Source: Selenomonadales bacterium 4137-cl (GTDB lineage: Bacteria > Bacillota > Negativicutes > Sporomusales > UBA7701). From it: DNA of 64,000 bases. Each line of letters starts with the position of its first letter. Position 1 is the first letter of the stretch. The stretch covers positions 1,772,501 through 1,836,500 of the forward strand of contig JAUOZS010000001.1 in the NCBI GenBank assembly GCA_032334055.1, in the 5' to 3' direction. A program made the position numbers and the translations under genes. Below the pieces are notes generated by a model that was given only the letters and a program-made list of their open reading frames with translations, was not told the DNA's origin and searched no databases. This document shows, piece by piece, positions 52,381 through 61,507 of the stretch.

Positions 52381-52500
52381 TGGAATCGCCCCCTTTTTTC
52401 AACCCAATGATAGCATAAATCGCGACAAAAATCACTATTGGGGGCGCCGATAAGGCCCCCTCTGCTGAACGGCCCGGCAACTCAGGCGTTATTAACCTGT

Positions 52501-54912
52501 CTACATTACATTGACCGGGTCCACATCGATCGCTATATCGCTGCGCTTCTCCAGCCCCAACGCCTTGAACGCCGCCCGTGCCGCCGCCGTGTCGGTGGTC
52601 TTTATCAGTATATGCAGGCGGTAGATATCGCTGATCCTGGCAATCGGCGCCGCGAACGGCCCCACAACCATCGTCTTGTCCGGCAGGCGGGCGCGCAGCG
52701 CCGCCGCCGTCTCTTCGGCCTGACGGCGGGCCTTCACCTCATCCTCCCCCTGCACCGTCAGCTTAACGAGCGACGCGAACGGCGGATAACCCAGCTCCCG
52801 CCGGCAGGCAAGCTCCTCCTCGTAAAAAGCCGCGTAGTCGTGACGGGCGCCGGCCTGGACGGCGTAATGCTCCGGACTGTAAGTCTGCACCACCACCCGC
52901 CCCGGTGCGCCGCCGCGCCCGGCCCGTCCCGCCGCCTGGGTAAGCAGCATGAACGTCCGCTCGGCGGCGCGGAAATCCGGCAGATACAGCGACGTATCGG
53001 CGGAAATCACCCCCACCGCCGTCACCTGCTTGATATCGTGCCCCTTGGCCACCATCTGCGTGCCGAGCAAAATATCGTACCGGCCGGCCGCAAACGCCGA
53101 CAGGATGCGATCATGAGCCATCTTGCCGCCCGTCGTGTCCTGATCCATCCGCACCACCCGCGCCGCTGGCAGCAGCGCGGCCAGTTCCTCCTCCACCTTC
53201 TGCGTGCCGGTGCCGAAATAACGGATATAACGGCTGCCGCAGGCCGGGCACACATCGGGCGCCGGCTGGCAGGCCTGGCAGTAATGGCAGCGCAGCACGT
53301 TGCCGGCGGCATGGTACACCAGCGACACCGCGCAACGGCCGCAGCGCATCACCTCGCCGCAATCGCGGCAAAGAACGAACGTCGCGTACCCGCGGCGGTT
53401 GAGGAACAGAATCGCCTGCTCCCTTCTGTCCACCGTCTCGGTAAGCAGCTCGCGGAGCGGCGCCGAAATCACGCTCCGCCGCCCGGCCTTCAGCTCCTCG
53501 CGCATATCCACCACCTGCACCACGGGCAGCGGTGACCCGTCCACCCGCGACGGCATCGCCAGCAGTCGGTGCCGGCCCGCGCAAGCGTCGTGATAAGTCT
53601 CGACCGCCGGCGTCGCGCTGCCCAGCACCACCGCCGCCCCGGCCAGCGCGGCCCGTTTCAGGGCCACCTCCCTCGTGTGATAACGGGGCGACTCCTCCTG
53701 CTTATAAGTAAACTCCTGCTCCTCATCGATAACAAACAGACCCGGATCGGGCACCGGCGCAAACACCGCCGAGCGGGCCCCGATCACTATCCCCGCCGTT
53801 CCGCTCCGTAGACGCTGCCAGGCGTCGTAACGCTCGCCCACCGACAGCTTACTGTGCGCCACCACCACATCGTCGCCGAACCGCGCCTTGAACCGTGTCA
53901 CAATCTGGCCGGTCAGCGCGATCTCCGGCACCAGCACCACCACCTGGCGGCCGGCCGCGCGGGCGGCTGCCGCCGCCTCGATATAAACCTGCGTCTTGCC
54001 GCTGCCCGTCACCCCGTGAAGAAGAAACGACTCAAACCGTTTGGCCTGCACGGCGGGCAGGAGCGCCGCCAGCACCGCCCGCTGCTCTTCCGTCGGCGCC
54101 GGGATCAACGCCCCGGTCGCCGCGCCGGCGTAGCTGTCGCGGACCACCGCCTCACGTTCGGCCGCCACCAGCCCCGCGGCCTCCAGACTTTTCGTCGTCG
54201 TCGCCGCCACCTTCAACCGCTTCAGATCCTCGGGACCCAGCCGGCCGTCCGCCAGCAGCGCCGCCAGCAACCGTCCCTGGGCCTGCCGGCCCTTCAAATT
54301 AGCCAGAAACGACGTCGCCGCCGCCTCATCGACCGCCAGCCGCCAGTACGTCCTGTATTGGGTGCGTGCCGTGCGGCGGGCAGTAGCCTTGGCGGCCACC
54401 AGCCCATGGCGGACCAGCAGGCGGAGAACAGCCGCCGCGCCGCTGTCGAACTCGCCCGTCAACTGCGCCAGCGTCCGCGGGCCGGCGCTTACCGCCGCGT
54501 ACACCTTGCCCGCCAGTGGCGGCCGGCCGGTCAGGAATTCCTCCGCCGCCAGCCCCGTCGCGCGGTACACAGTCGCGCTCTTGATCCCCGCCTTGCCGGG
54601 CACGAACAGACGCATCGCCTCAGCCGGCGTACACAGATAATACTCGCTGATCCACGCCGCCACCGCCAGCATTTGGTCCGTAAACCACGGCCCGTCGTCG
54701 ATGGCGTCCATGATAGATTTAAGCTCCGCGTCCGCGGCAGCATCCGCCTCACCCACGCTGACCACGAACCCCTCGGCCTTGCGCCCGCCGAACGGCACCA
54801 GTACCCGCCAGCCCGGTCCGATCTGTCCGAGCTCGTCGGGAACGAGATAGGTGAACGAATGATTAAGCCGGCGGGCCGGCAAATTGACGAACACTTCCGC
54901 GATCAGCGCCAT
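52501..54912 (-). CDS. priA: Primosomal protein N' (replication restart helicase PriA)
   Basis: 803 aa. An N-terminal 3'-DNA-binding domain (about 1-105) and winged helix are followed by the helicase core: Walker A GVTGSGKT, motif II DEEQEFTYKQ (His replaced by Gln relative to the usual DEEH), then the zinc-binding insertion with CRDC, CGRC, CHYC, CPAC, and motif VI QAAGRAGRG. It reloads the replisome at stalled forks. The ATG at 54912 follows GGGGGAG by 5 bases. Confidence 0.95.
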   Translation of the reverse strand: MALIAEVFVNLPARRLNHSFTYLVPDELGQIGPGWRVLVPFGGRKAEGFVVSVGEADAAADAELKSIMDAIDDGPWFTDQMLAVAAWISEYYLCTPAEAMRLFVPGKAGIKSATVYRATGLAAEEFLTGRPPLAGKVYAAVSAGPRTLAQLTGEFDSGAAAVLRLLVRHGLVAAKATARRTARTQYRTYWRLAVDEAAATSFLANLKGRQAQGRLLAALLADGRLGPEDLKRLKVAATTTKSLEAAGLVAAEREAVVRDSYAGAATGALIPAPTEEQRAVLAALLPAVQAKRFESFLLHGVTGSGKTQVYIEAAAAARAAGRQVVVLVPEIALTGQIVTRFKARFGDDVVVAHSKLSVGERYDAWQRLRSGTAGIVIGARSAVFAPVPDPGLFVIDEEQEFTYKQEESPRYHTREVALKRAALAGAAVVLGSATPAVETYHDACAGRHRLLAMPSRVDGSPLPVVQVVDMREELKAGRRSVISAPLRELLTETVDRREQAILFLNRRGYATFVLCRDCGEVMRCGRCAVSLVYHAAGNVLRCHYCQACQPAPDVCPACGSRYIRYFGTGTQKVEEELAALLPAARVVRMDQDTTGGKMAHDRILSAFAAGRYDILLGTQMVAKGHDIKQVTAVGVISADTSLYLPDFRAAERTFMLLTQAAGRAGRGGAPGRVVVQTYSPEHYAVQAGARHDYAAFYEEELACRRELGYPPFASLVKLTVQGEDEVKARRQAEETAAALRARLPDKTMVVGPFAAPIARISDIYRLHILIKTTDTAAARAAFKALGLEKRSDIAIDVDPVNVM

Positions 54913-55002
54913 AATTACTCCCCCTGCGGCCAAGCCGCAAAAGAAGAGGGACACATCTCTGTCCCTCTCGGTTGTATATCCCATATTTCGCTTTTCTGCG
55001 CG

Positions 55003-55125
55003 TCAATACCTGCTGTTCTCCTCTTCCTCGGCAAAATCCGGACTTTCCCATTCAACGTCCGGCGGCGGCTGCCGGCGGAACCGTCGGGCCGGGCGTCTGC
55101 CCAGCGGCGCAAAACGAAGTCCCAT
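55003..55125 (-). CDS. Possible small protein, 40 aa
   Basis: A short open frame between the HMA-like gene and priA, starting at an ATG 5 bases after the HMA stop codon. The N-terminal half is strongly basic (RRPARRFRRQPPP) and the C-terminal half acidic (ESPDFAEEEENSRY). The ribosome binding site is weak (GGTTAGGG). No family is recognised; it may be translated by coupling or be noise. Confidence 0.3.
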   Translation of the reverse strand: MGLRFAPLGRRPARRFRRQPPPDVEWESPDFAEEEENSRY

Positions 55126-55129
55126 CGCC

Positions 55130-55357
55130 CTAACCCTGGATAGAGTAGCCCAAGGATTGCAACGTCTCCTCGATATACCCGCTGGGGATGACATCCGGGT
55201 CATAGGCCACCTTTACCTCCCTGGCGCCCAGATCGACATCCACCCCGGCCACGCCGCCAAGATGAGAAAGCGTATGCTCGATGCGGTCGCGGCAATGATC
55301 GCCCTTAAGGCCGCCGACCCTGTAAACGGCTGTTTTCCTGCCTGCTGTTGTTGCCAA
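55130..55357 (-). CDS. HMA-like (heavy-metal-associated fold) protein lacking the CxxC
   Basis: 75 aa with the beta-alpha-beta-beta-alpha-beta pattern of CopZ/HMA domains (VYRVGGLKGDHCRDRIEHTL ... VDVDLGAREVKVAYDP ... GYIEETLQSLGY). The copper motif GMxCxxC is replaced by GLKGDHC: Gly19 takes the place of the first Cys and only Cys22 remains. It may bind metal differently or not at all. The TTG start has GGGGG about 6 bases before it. It lies between repeat B and priA. Confidence 0.75.
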   Translation of the reverse strand: MATTAGRKTAVYRVGGLKGDHCRDRIEHTLSHLGGVAGVDVDLGAREVKVAYDPDVIPSGYIEETLQSLGYSIQG

Positions 55358-55430
55358 TATATCTACCCCCTGTCAATCTTCAAATGGCCGGCAGAAATAG
55401 TATGCCCTCGGGCTTAATCCAGATACATGA

Positions 55431-55549
55431 AGACCGCCTCGAAAGTCCATCCGCGGCGTTGCTCCTCAGAGCGTTTGCCGGCGTACGTCTTATGTACGCC
55501 GGCAAACGCTCTTCCGGTACGCCTTGCATCTGGACCTTCGAGACGGTCT
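55431..55549. repeat. Inverted-repeat element, copy B
   Basis: The 18-bp ends AGACCGCCTCGAAAGTCC and, inverted, AGACCGTCTCGAAGGTCC differ at two positions. Inside are CCATCCGC, GTTGCTCC and TTGCATCTGG boxes shared with the other copies, and a perfect 19-bp central stem (55468-55486 with 55494-55512). It lies after metK on minus and could also act as a transcript-stabilising or stop hairpin. Confidence 0.85.
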
Positions 55550-55572
55550 CGACAATTCTTATATTCTTTTCC

Positions 55573-56766
55573 TTACTTCAGGCCCGCTTCCTTGCGGAGA
55601 ATCTCCGCCTTATCCGTCCGTTCCCACGGCAGCTCGACATCGGTGCGGCCGAAATGGCCGTAAGCCGCCGTCTGCCGATAAATGGGGCGCCGCAGATCCA
55701 GCGTCTTGATGATGCCGGCGGGCCTCAGATCGAAATGGGCGGCGATCAGCTCGGCGATCAGCGCCTCGTCAACCTTGGCGGTGCCGAAGGTCTCCACCAG
55801 AACCGACACCGGGCGGGCGATACCGATAGCGTACGCCAGCTGAATCTCGCACTTGTCCGCCAGGCCGGCGGCCACCACATTCTTGGCCACATAACGGGCC
55901 GCATACGCCCCCGAGCGGTCGACCTTCGTGGGATCCTTGCCCGAAAACGCGCCGCCGCCGTGACGGGCCATGCCGCCGTAGGTATCGACGATGATCTTCC
56001 GCCCCGTCAGGCCGGCGTCGCCCTGCGGTCCGCCGACCACGAACCGGCCGGTGGGATTGATATAGTACTTCGTCTTGGCATCGAGAAAACCGGCCGGCAC
56101 AACCGGCGTGATAACATGCTCGATAATCGCCTTCTCGATGTCCTTCAACTCGATATCCGGGCGGTGCTGGGTCGAAACGACGATCGTATCGATCCGCACC
56201 GGCTTGTCGCCCTCGTACTCCACCGTCACCTGGGTCTTGCCGTCCGGGCGCAGCCACGGCAGCACGCGCGTCTTGCGCACCTCGCTCAGGCGGCGGGCCA
56301 GCTGGTGGGCCAGCGAAATCGGCATGGGCATCAATTCGGGCGTCTCGTTCGTCGCATAACCGAACATCATCCCCTGGTCGCCGGCGCCGATGGCCTCGAT
56401 CATATCGTCCTCGCCCTTCTTGGCCTCCAGAGCCTTATCCACTCCCAGAGCGATATCGGCCGACTGCTCGTCGATCGATGTCATGACACCGCAGGTTTCG
56501 CCGTCGAAACCGAACTTAGCGCGAGTGTAGCCGATCTCCTTGACCGTCTGGCGGACAATCTTGGGGATATCGACATAACAATTGGTCGTGATCTCGCCCA
56601 CCACATGGACGATACCCGTCGTCACCAGCGTTTCGCAGGCCACGCGCGCCATCGGGTCCTGAGCGATGATCGCGTCAAGGACGCTGTCGGAAATCTGGTC
56701 GGCAATTTTGTCGGGATGACCTTCGGTCACCGACTCGGATGTGAACAATCTGCGCATCTTCTCCAA
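55573..56766 (-). CDS. metK: S-adenosylmethionine synthetase
   Basis: 397 aa homotetramer enzyme making SAM from methionine and ATP. The motifs are [14 protein letters not shown] at the N-terminus, [12 protein letters not shown] and the phosphate loop [16 protein letters not shown]. The TTG start at 56766 has GGAGG 7 bases upstream; an ATG three codons later is further from it. It is regulated by the SAM-I riboswitch upstream. Confidence 0.97.
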   Translation of the reverse strand: MEKMRRLFTSESVTEGHPDKIADQISDSVLDAIIAQDPMARVACETLVTTGIVHVVGEITTNCYVDIPKIVRQTVKEIGYTRAKFGFDGETCGVMTSIDEQSADIALGVDKALEAKKGEDDMIEAIGAGDQGMMFGYATNETPELMPMPISLAHQLARRLSEVRKTRVLPWLRPDGKTQVTVEYEGDKPVRIDTIVVSTQHRPDIELKDIEKAIIEHVITPVVPAGFLDAKTKYYINPTGRFVVGGPQGDAGLTGRKIIVDTYGGMARHGGGAFSGKDPTKVDRSGAYAARYVAKNVVAAGLADKCEIQLAYAIGIARPVSVLVETFGTAKVDEALIAELIAAHFDLRPAGIIKTLDLRRPIYRQTAAYGHFGRTDVELPWERTDKAEILRKEAGLK

Positions 56767-56791
56767 AATCTTACCTCCTCAGCATCGGCAA

Positions 56792-56815
56792 TAAAAAAAC
56801 CCTCCACGGGAGGGT
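56792..56815 (-). terminator. Terminator of the SAM riboswitch expression platform
   Basis: The stem ACCCTCC / GGAGGGT with loop CGT is followed by TTTTTTT on minus, just before the metK ribosome binding site. Confidence 0.93.
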
Positions 56816-56820
56816 AAACC

Positions 56821-56924
56821 ACTCTCCCATCTCGCGGGCATTACCCCGCCGGAATTGGCACCGTTCCCCCATAGGGGTGGTTGCCGCGGTTTCATCGGGC
56901 CAGTCCCTCCACCAACTCTTGATG
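56821..56924 (-). promoter_or_regulatory. SAM-I (S-box) riboswitch
   Basis: On minus the conserved series is CATCAAGAG, GGTGGAGGGACTGGCCC, GATGAAACCGCGGCAACC, GGTGCCAATTCC and the 3' P1 strand GAGATGGGAG. With the following terminator this is a standard off-switch lowering metK transcription when SAM is plentiful. Confidence 0.95.
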
Positions 56925-56953
56925 AGTATAACATATGTAGTTTTACCGTAAAA
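56925..56953 (-). promoter_or_regulatory. Candidate metK promoter
   Basis: TATACT (56925-56930) with TTTACG (56948-56953) 17 bp upstream. Transcription would begin within the first bases of the aptamer, so almost no 5' extension precedes P1. Confidence 0.5.
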
Positions 56954-56979
56954 AATTGTATCGGAAACCAACGAAAAAA

Positions 56980-58182
56980 TCAATGCCTATTTGTTAACAA
57001 AACGCAAATTTTATCTAAAATTATCCCAGCCAACTCATCCTTGGCCGTACGTCCGTACTCCTCCACCCGGCCGTCAGGGTACAGCAGCTTGACAATGTTC
57101 GTGTCCGCGCCGAAGCCCGCGCCCGGCAGCGTCACATCGTTAGCCACGATCATATCGAGATTTTTCCGCGTCAGCTTATCGCGGGCGTGACCGACAAGCT
57201 CCTCCGTCTCCGCCGCGAACCCCACCAGCAGCTGGCCCTGCTTCCTGCGGCCCAACTCGGCAAGAATATCGGGGTTCTTCACCAGCGTTAGCGCCAGCTC
57301 GTCATCCCGCTTCTTGATCTTTTGCCCGGCGGGCGCCTGCACGCGGTAATCCGCCACCGCCGCCGCCTTCACCACAACGTCGCAGTCGTCAAACTCGGCC
57401 AGCACCGCGGCCATCATCTCGGCCGCCGTCTCCACCCGCGCCACCCTAACTCCCGGCGGCGGCGCAAGCTCCGTCGGCCCCGTCACCAGCACCACGTCCG
57501 CGCCGCGTGCGGCCGCCGTCCTGGCGATGGCGTAGCCCATCTTGCCGCTCGAATGATTGCTGATATACCGGACCGGATCGATCGCTTCGCGGGTCGGGCC
57601 GGCCGTAACCAGCACCTTCCTCCCCGCCATTCCACCGCCGGCCCCCAGCAGCGCGGCCACCTTGTCGACAATCGCCGCCGGCTCCGGCAGCCGTCCGGGA
57701 CCTTCCACCCCGCAGGCCAGCAGCCCCTCATCAGGCGGGATGAAATGATACCCCAGCCCGGTAAGTTTGGCGATATTGGCCTGTACCAGCGGGTTCAGAT
57801 ACATATTGCAATTCATCGCCGGCGCCAGCACCACCGGCGCCTTCGTCGCCAGCAGCGTCGTCGTCAGCATATCGTCGGCGATGCCGGCCGCGAGCTTGCC
57901 GATAACATTGGCGGTCGCCGGCGCGACCAAAAACAAATCGGCCCGCGTAGCGAGCGCGACATGCTCCACATTCCAATTTTTCGGCTCATCCCACATCGAA
58001 GTCACAACCGGGTTACCGCTGATTTCGCGAAAAGTGAGCGGCGTCACGAATTTAGTCGCCGCCCGCGTCATCACGACATAAACCGACGCCCCCTGCTTCC
58101 TCAGCCGGCTGGCCACCTCAACCGCTTTATAAGCGGCGATGCCTCCCGACACACCCAGGACGACGCATTTCCCTGCAAGCAT
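56980..58182 (-). CDS. coaBC: Phosphopantothenoylcysteine synthetase/decarboxylase CoaBC
   Basis: 400 aa bifunctional coenzyme A enzyme. The N-terminal CoaC flavodomain (about 1-185) has GVSGGIAAYKA and the PAMNCNMY motif; the C-terminal CoaB domain (about 186-400) has VTAGPTREAIDPVRYISNHSSGKMG and KIKK. The ATG at 58182 with AGGTGA 5 bases upstream is preferred to a GTG three codons earlier. It is in the remA-gmk-rpoZ-coaBC operon. Confidence 0.96.
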   Translation of the reverse strand: MLAGKCVVLGVSGGIAAYKAVEVASRLRKQGASVYVVMTRAATKFVTPLTFREISGNPVVTSMWDEPKNWNVEHVALATRADLFLVAPATANVIGKLAAGIADDMLTTTLLATKAPVVLAPAMNCNMYLNPLVQANIAKLTGLGYHFIPPDEGLLACGVEGPGRLPEPAAIVDKVAALLGAGGGMAGRKVLVTAGPTREAIDPVRYISNHSSGKMGYAIARTAAARGADVVLVTGPTELAPPPGVRVARVETAAEMMAAVLAEFDDCDVVVKAAAVADYRVQAPAGQKIKKRDDELALTLVKNPDILAELGRRKQGQLLVGFAAETEELVGHARDKLTRKNLDMIVANDVTLPGAGFGADTNIVKLLYPDGRVEEYGRTAKDELAGIILDKICVLLTNRH

Positions 58183-58191
58183 GAAACTCAC

Positions 58192-58398
58192 CTACTTGAT
58201 GCCCGACTTCGTCCTCTCGTACACGATCCTGCCCTGGGCAACCTCTTCCAGAGCAACCGTCACAGGCTTGTTGGAACGCGAATCCACCAGCGACTCCTCG
58301 CCGTCCATGATCTCCCTGGCCCGCTTGGCGGCAAGCACCACCAGCGTATACTTACTGTCGACCTTGTCGACAAGCGTATCCAAAGACGGATGAATCAT
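58192..58398 (-). CDS. rpoZ: RNA polymerase omega subunit
   Basis: 68 aa. The conserved core is DSKYTLVVLAAKRAREI and the C-terminal PVTVALEEVAQGRIVYE. It assists RNA polymerase assembly. GGGGGG lies 5 bases before the ATG. Order gmk-rpoZ-coaBC is conserved in Firmicutes. Confidence 0.95.
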   Translation of the reverse strand: MIHPSLDTLVDKVDSKYTLVVLAAKRAREIMDGEESLVDSRSNKPVTVALEEVAQGRIVYERTKSGIK

Positions 58399-58414
58399 AA
58401 AAGCCCCCCTCTAC

Positions 58415-59035
58415 TCAATCTATGCTGCCTCTCTTGCCGATAGCCTCAATCAAATCGCTGTTACGCTCCATACGGCACTTCTCCGCGACAATAATCGCGG
58501 CGATCTTGGCCGTCGCCGTCGCCACCTCGTCATTCACCACCGCATAATCATACTGCGTGGCAAAACCCAGTTCACCCTGCACGCAGCCCAGGCGCTTGGC
58601 GATCACCGCCGGGCTGTCGGCGCCGCGCTTGACGATACGGTCCTCCAGCTCCTTCAGCGACGGGGGAATAATGAAAACGAACACCCCTTGGGGAAACTTC
58701 TTCTTAATCTGCATCGCACCCTGGGTATCGATTTCCAGAACGACATCGTGGCCGCTCCACAGCATATCCGACACCCAGCGGCGAGGAGTACCGTAACAGT
58801 TGCCGTAAACCTCGGCCCACTCCAGCAGTTCATCCTGCTCGACCATCGTACGGAACTCGTCGGGGGCCACGAACCAATAATTAACCCCGTTTACCTCCCC
58901 GGGGCGGGCAGAGCGGGTCGTAGCCGAAATCGAATAATGCAAATTTTCGTTTTGGGCAAGCAACTCTTTGCAAATAGTGCCCTTACCGGTCCCTGAAGGA
59001 CCGGAAAGAACGATCAGAATACCGTGCCGCGCCAT
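58415..59035 (-). CDS. gmk: Guanylate kinase
   Basis: 206 aa. P-loop LSGPSGTGKGT near residue 10, the GMP-binding TTRSARPGEVNGVNYWFV, and LEIDTQGAMQIK. It phosphorylates GMP to GDP. The ATG at 59035 has GGGAG about 10 bases upstream; a GTG eight codons earlier has poor spacing. Confidence 0.96.
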   Translation of the reverse strand: MARHGILIVLSGPSGTGKGTICKELLAQNENLHYSISATTRSARPGEVNGVNYWFVAPDEFRTMVEQDELLEWAEVYGNCYGTPRRWVSDMLWSGHDVVLEIDTQGAMQIKKKFPQGVFVFIIPPSLKELEDRIVKRGADSPAVIAKRLGCVQGELGFATQYDYAVVNDEVATATAKIAAIIVAEKCRMERNSDLIEAIGKRGSID

Positions 59036-59059
59036 AGATAAGCTACTCCCTTCGGCCAC

Positions 59060-59329
59060 CTACTCCGCGGCGTCGTCGCTGCTCGATTCCTTGCTCACCA
59101 GGCGATGAGCCACCGTCTCGGGCTGAACCGCCGACAACACCACATGATCGCTGTCAGAGATAATCACCGCACGGGTTCTACGGCCGTAGGTCGCATCGAT
59201 AAGCATCCCGCGGTCGCGGGCCTCCTGGATGATGCGTTTAATGGGAGCCGACTCGGGACTGACGATAGCGACGATGCGATTGGCTGACACGATATTGCCG
59301 AAGCCGATGTTGATTAGCTTGATATCCAT
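59060..59329 (-). CDS. remA: Extracellular matrix regulator RemA-like (DUF370)
   Basis: 89 aa. The family core [29 protein letters not shown] with [20 protein letters not shown] is complete. In Bacillus RemA is a DNA-binding, oligomeric activator of biofilm genes; in other Firmicutes its role is less known. GGAGG is 11 bases before the ATG. It is the first gene of the gmk operon. Confidence 0.94.
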   Translation of the reverse strand: MDIKLINIGFGNIVSANRIVAIVSPESAPIKRIIQEARDRGMLIDATYGRRTRAVIISDSDHVVLSAVQPETVAHRLVSKESSSDDAAE

Positions 59330-59397
59330 ACCCTTGAATTCCTCCCAGTCGTTTATATAAGACCCTATTGGCCGAAATCGCCGCGATTTACCCTATA

Positions 59398-60282
59398 TTA
59401 CTCTATGTTCTGGATTTGCTCTCTGACCTTCTCGATCTCACTTTTAATTTCGACCACCACATTCGCCACCGTAAAATCATTGGCCTTCGAGGCGATCGTA
59501 TTCGTCTCCCGGTTCATCTCCTGGACAATGAAATCCAGTTTGCGGCCCACAGCCTCCCCGGAAGCCAACGTATCCTTGAACTGGCGCAGATGGCTCCTCA
59601 GCCTCACCAACTCCTCGGCGATACTGATCCGGTCGCCGTACAGCGCGGCCTCCTGGAGCAGGCGCGCCTCGTCCGGCTCGGCCCCCACCGCCGCCAGCAG
59701 CTCACGCATCCTGCCCAGCAGCTTCTCGCGATACTCGCTCAGCACCTGCGGCGCCCGTTCCTCCACGGCATCCACATACCCGGCGATAGCGTCGATCCGG
59801 GCCGCCATATCCTGCTCGATGCTGGTCCCCTCGGCCAGGCGCATCGCCATTAGATTCTGCACCGCCGTCTCAACCGCCGTCTGCAGCTTGGCCCATAGCC
59901 CATCGACATCGGTCGAAACCTCTTCCACCCGCAGCACATCCTGGTAGCGGGCGACCTGGTGGACGCTCTCCTCCACAGGCGCACCGAGAAGCTCGCCGAG
60001 CTCTTTCAATGCTTTATGGTAAGCGATTGCCAATTCTTTGTCAACCCTTACCCCCCGGTTCTTTTCCCCATACTCGTCCACTGTCACGAAAACGTCGATC
60101 CGGCCCCGCTGCAACGTAGCGGCAACCGTCTTGCGGATCTTGTCCTCCAGCGAACCGAGATTTTTCGGCATGCGGATAACGATCTCATTATAGCGGTGGT
60201 TAACCGCCTTCACCTCGACAACCAAACGATGTTCGGCATCCATAAACTCTCCCCGGCCGAACCCCGTCATACTCTTAAGCAC
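59398..60282 (-). CDS. YicC family endoribonuclease
   Basis: 294 aa, close to the family length of about 290. The N-terminal KSMTGFGRGE, the RGRIDVFVT core and the C-terminal LDFIVQEMNRETNTIASKANDF are typical. Family members are RNases (E. coli YicC/RnhX-like). I choose the GTG at 60282, which leaves the usual MLKSMTGFGRGE start; ATG four codons earlier is possible. It precedes remA by 68 bp. Confidence 0.92.
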   Translation of the reverse strand: MLKSMTGFGRGEFMDAEHRLVVEVKAVNHRYNEIVIRMPKNLGSLEDKIRKTVAATLQRGRIDVFVTVDEYGEKNRGVRVDKELAIAYHKALKELGELLGAPVEESVHQVARYQDVLRVEEVSTDVDGLWAKLQTAVETAVQNLMAMRLAEGTSIEQDMAARIDAIAGYVDAVEERAPQVLSEYREKLLGRMRELLAAVGAEPDEARLLQEAALYGDRISIAEELVRLRSHLRQFKDTLASGEAVGRKLDFIVQEMNRETNTIASKANDFTVANVVVEIKSEIEKVREQIQNIE

Positions 60283-60485
60283 CCGATGCACCATCCTTTA
60301 GCATCTATTATCTGCGATAACCGGCAGTTTAATCAGCCGCGGCGAGGCTCCCCGGCAGAGCTCCCGCCCCGGCGGGCGGCCCCCATATTGTATCCTATAC
60401 GCAACGAAAAAATCGCCTAAACCCGATTTTTCCAATTTTACTTCGCCCTAGCTGCGTATAAATCCTTTTTTCAACCACAAATAAA

Positions 60486-60661
60486 ACAGCCGTTGATAAA
60501 ACCCCATGATGCGCAGGCGGCTCGCTCTTCAAGCGGGAAAAGCGACCGCATCGCCACTAAGTGGCGTGCGCCTGCTATTCCGGGCGCTGGCTCGGCTTCC
60601 TGACCGGAACAGCCTGCGCATCCTCGGAGCAACCTAGCATATGGGACTTCTCAACAGCCTA
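60486..60661. repeat. Inverted-repeat element, copy C, in a 414-bp gene-free stretch
   Basis: Ends ACAGCCGTTGATAAAACCCCAT and, inverted, AGGCTGTTGAGAAGTCCCAT; subterminal TGCGCAGGC / GCCTGCGCA arms; a GGAGCAAC box (GTTGCTCC inverted) shared with copies A and B; a small central CGCCACTTAGTGGCG hairpin. It lies in the 60283-60696 gap upstream of yicC. The rest of that gap shows no gene and no clear promoter. Confidence 0.8.
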
Positions 60662-60696
60662 AATCTTTTCTTTATCCTTGAAAATCTCTTTTTCGT

Positions 60697-61281
60697 CTAC
60701 CTATACCCTGCGAACGGAATCCCAAAAACCCGTTTGCGGCCGTCAGCCGCCGCCACCGTCAGCTGCGCAGGCTTTTCCGTCGCCACATCCCGGCTGGCGA
60801 AATACAAATACACCATCGCCTGATAACCCTCCGCCGCCTCGACCGCCACCGGCGGCGCGTGCACAAGCTTCGGGCGGAAAGTCTTCCGTCCCTGGCGGAG
60901 ATTGGCGGACACCCTGCCGGCGAAATCGGCCCTCTCTCCGGACAGCGTAACCCCGAAAATGACATATCCCTTATAATCGGCCAGTACCTTCCCGGCGTCG
61001 GAAACTGTCACCGCCTCCCCGGCCGCCGTCCGGTCGCGGGCGTCCGACGCCAGCAGGAGAAAAGGCGTATAAAGGCAGACCCTCTCGGTCATGTCATCCA
61101 GCCGGGGCGCGTTCTCCTCATACACGGTCCACGGCTGCAAGAACAGGGGTAGCGGCATATCCGCCTTGCTCCGTCCATAATCCTGGGCAGCCTTGACCAT
61201 GTTCTGGTCAACCGGCGCCACCGCCAGTGCCGGACAGGTCAGCAGCAGCATCATCGCCACCCACAGAGCGACACTTCTCAC
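60697..61281 (-). CDS. Secreted protein of unknown function
   Basis: 194 aa. A signal peptide (about 1-22, RSVALWVAMMLLLTCPALA) is followed by a mature part with few Cys and a beta-rich layout. The segment PRLDDMTERVCLYTPFLLLASDARDR and the C-terminal AMVYLYFASRDVATEKPAQL are the most distinctive. No family is recognised. The GTG at 61281 has GGAGG 8 bases upstream. It is a single gene, divergent from the HD-GYP gene across a 226-bp AT-rich gap. Confidence 0.75.
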   Translation of the reverse strand: MRSVALWVAMMLLLTCPALAVAPVDQNMVKAAQDYGRSKADMPLPLFLQPWTVYEENAPRLDDMTERVCLYTPFLLLASDARDRTAAGEAVTVSDAGKVLADYKGYVIFGVTLSGERADFAGRVSANLRQGRKTFRPKLVHAPPVAVEAAEGYQAMVYLYFASRDVATEKPAQLTVAAADGRKRVFGIPFAGYR

Positions 61282-61437
61282 GATCCCCACCTCCCAAGCA
61301 CATCTCGGCTAATATATATGCCCCCGCGCGAAAAACTTGCCACTTTTTCCGGACAGCCCGCTTCCCCAAGAGCAACATAATATGTTTTTATTCTGCGATA
61401 ATCAAATAGTAATACCAAAAAAATACCCCAAAAATCA

Positions 61438-61476
61438 TTGTCTAATATTGTCTAACAATGTAACTTTCGGTAAGAT
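61438..61476 (+). promoter_or_regulatory. Promoter and possible operator of the HD-GYP gene
   Basis: TTGTCT (61448-61453) and TAAGAT (61471-61476) are 17 bp apart. A second TTGTCTAA lies 10 bp upstream, in helical phase, and ATTGT-CTA-ACAAT forms a small dyad over the -35 box. Confidence 0.55.
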
Positions 61477-61507
61477 ATAAGGAAAGATGTCCATTAAGGA
61501 GGACGCC

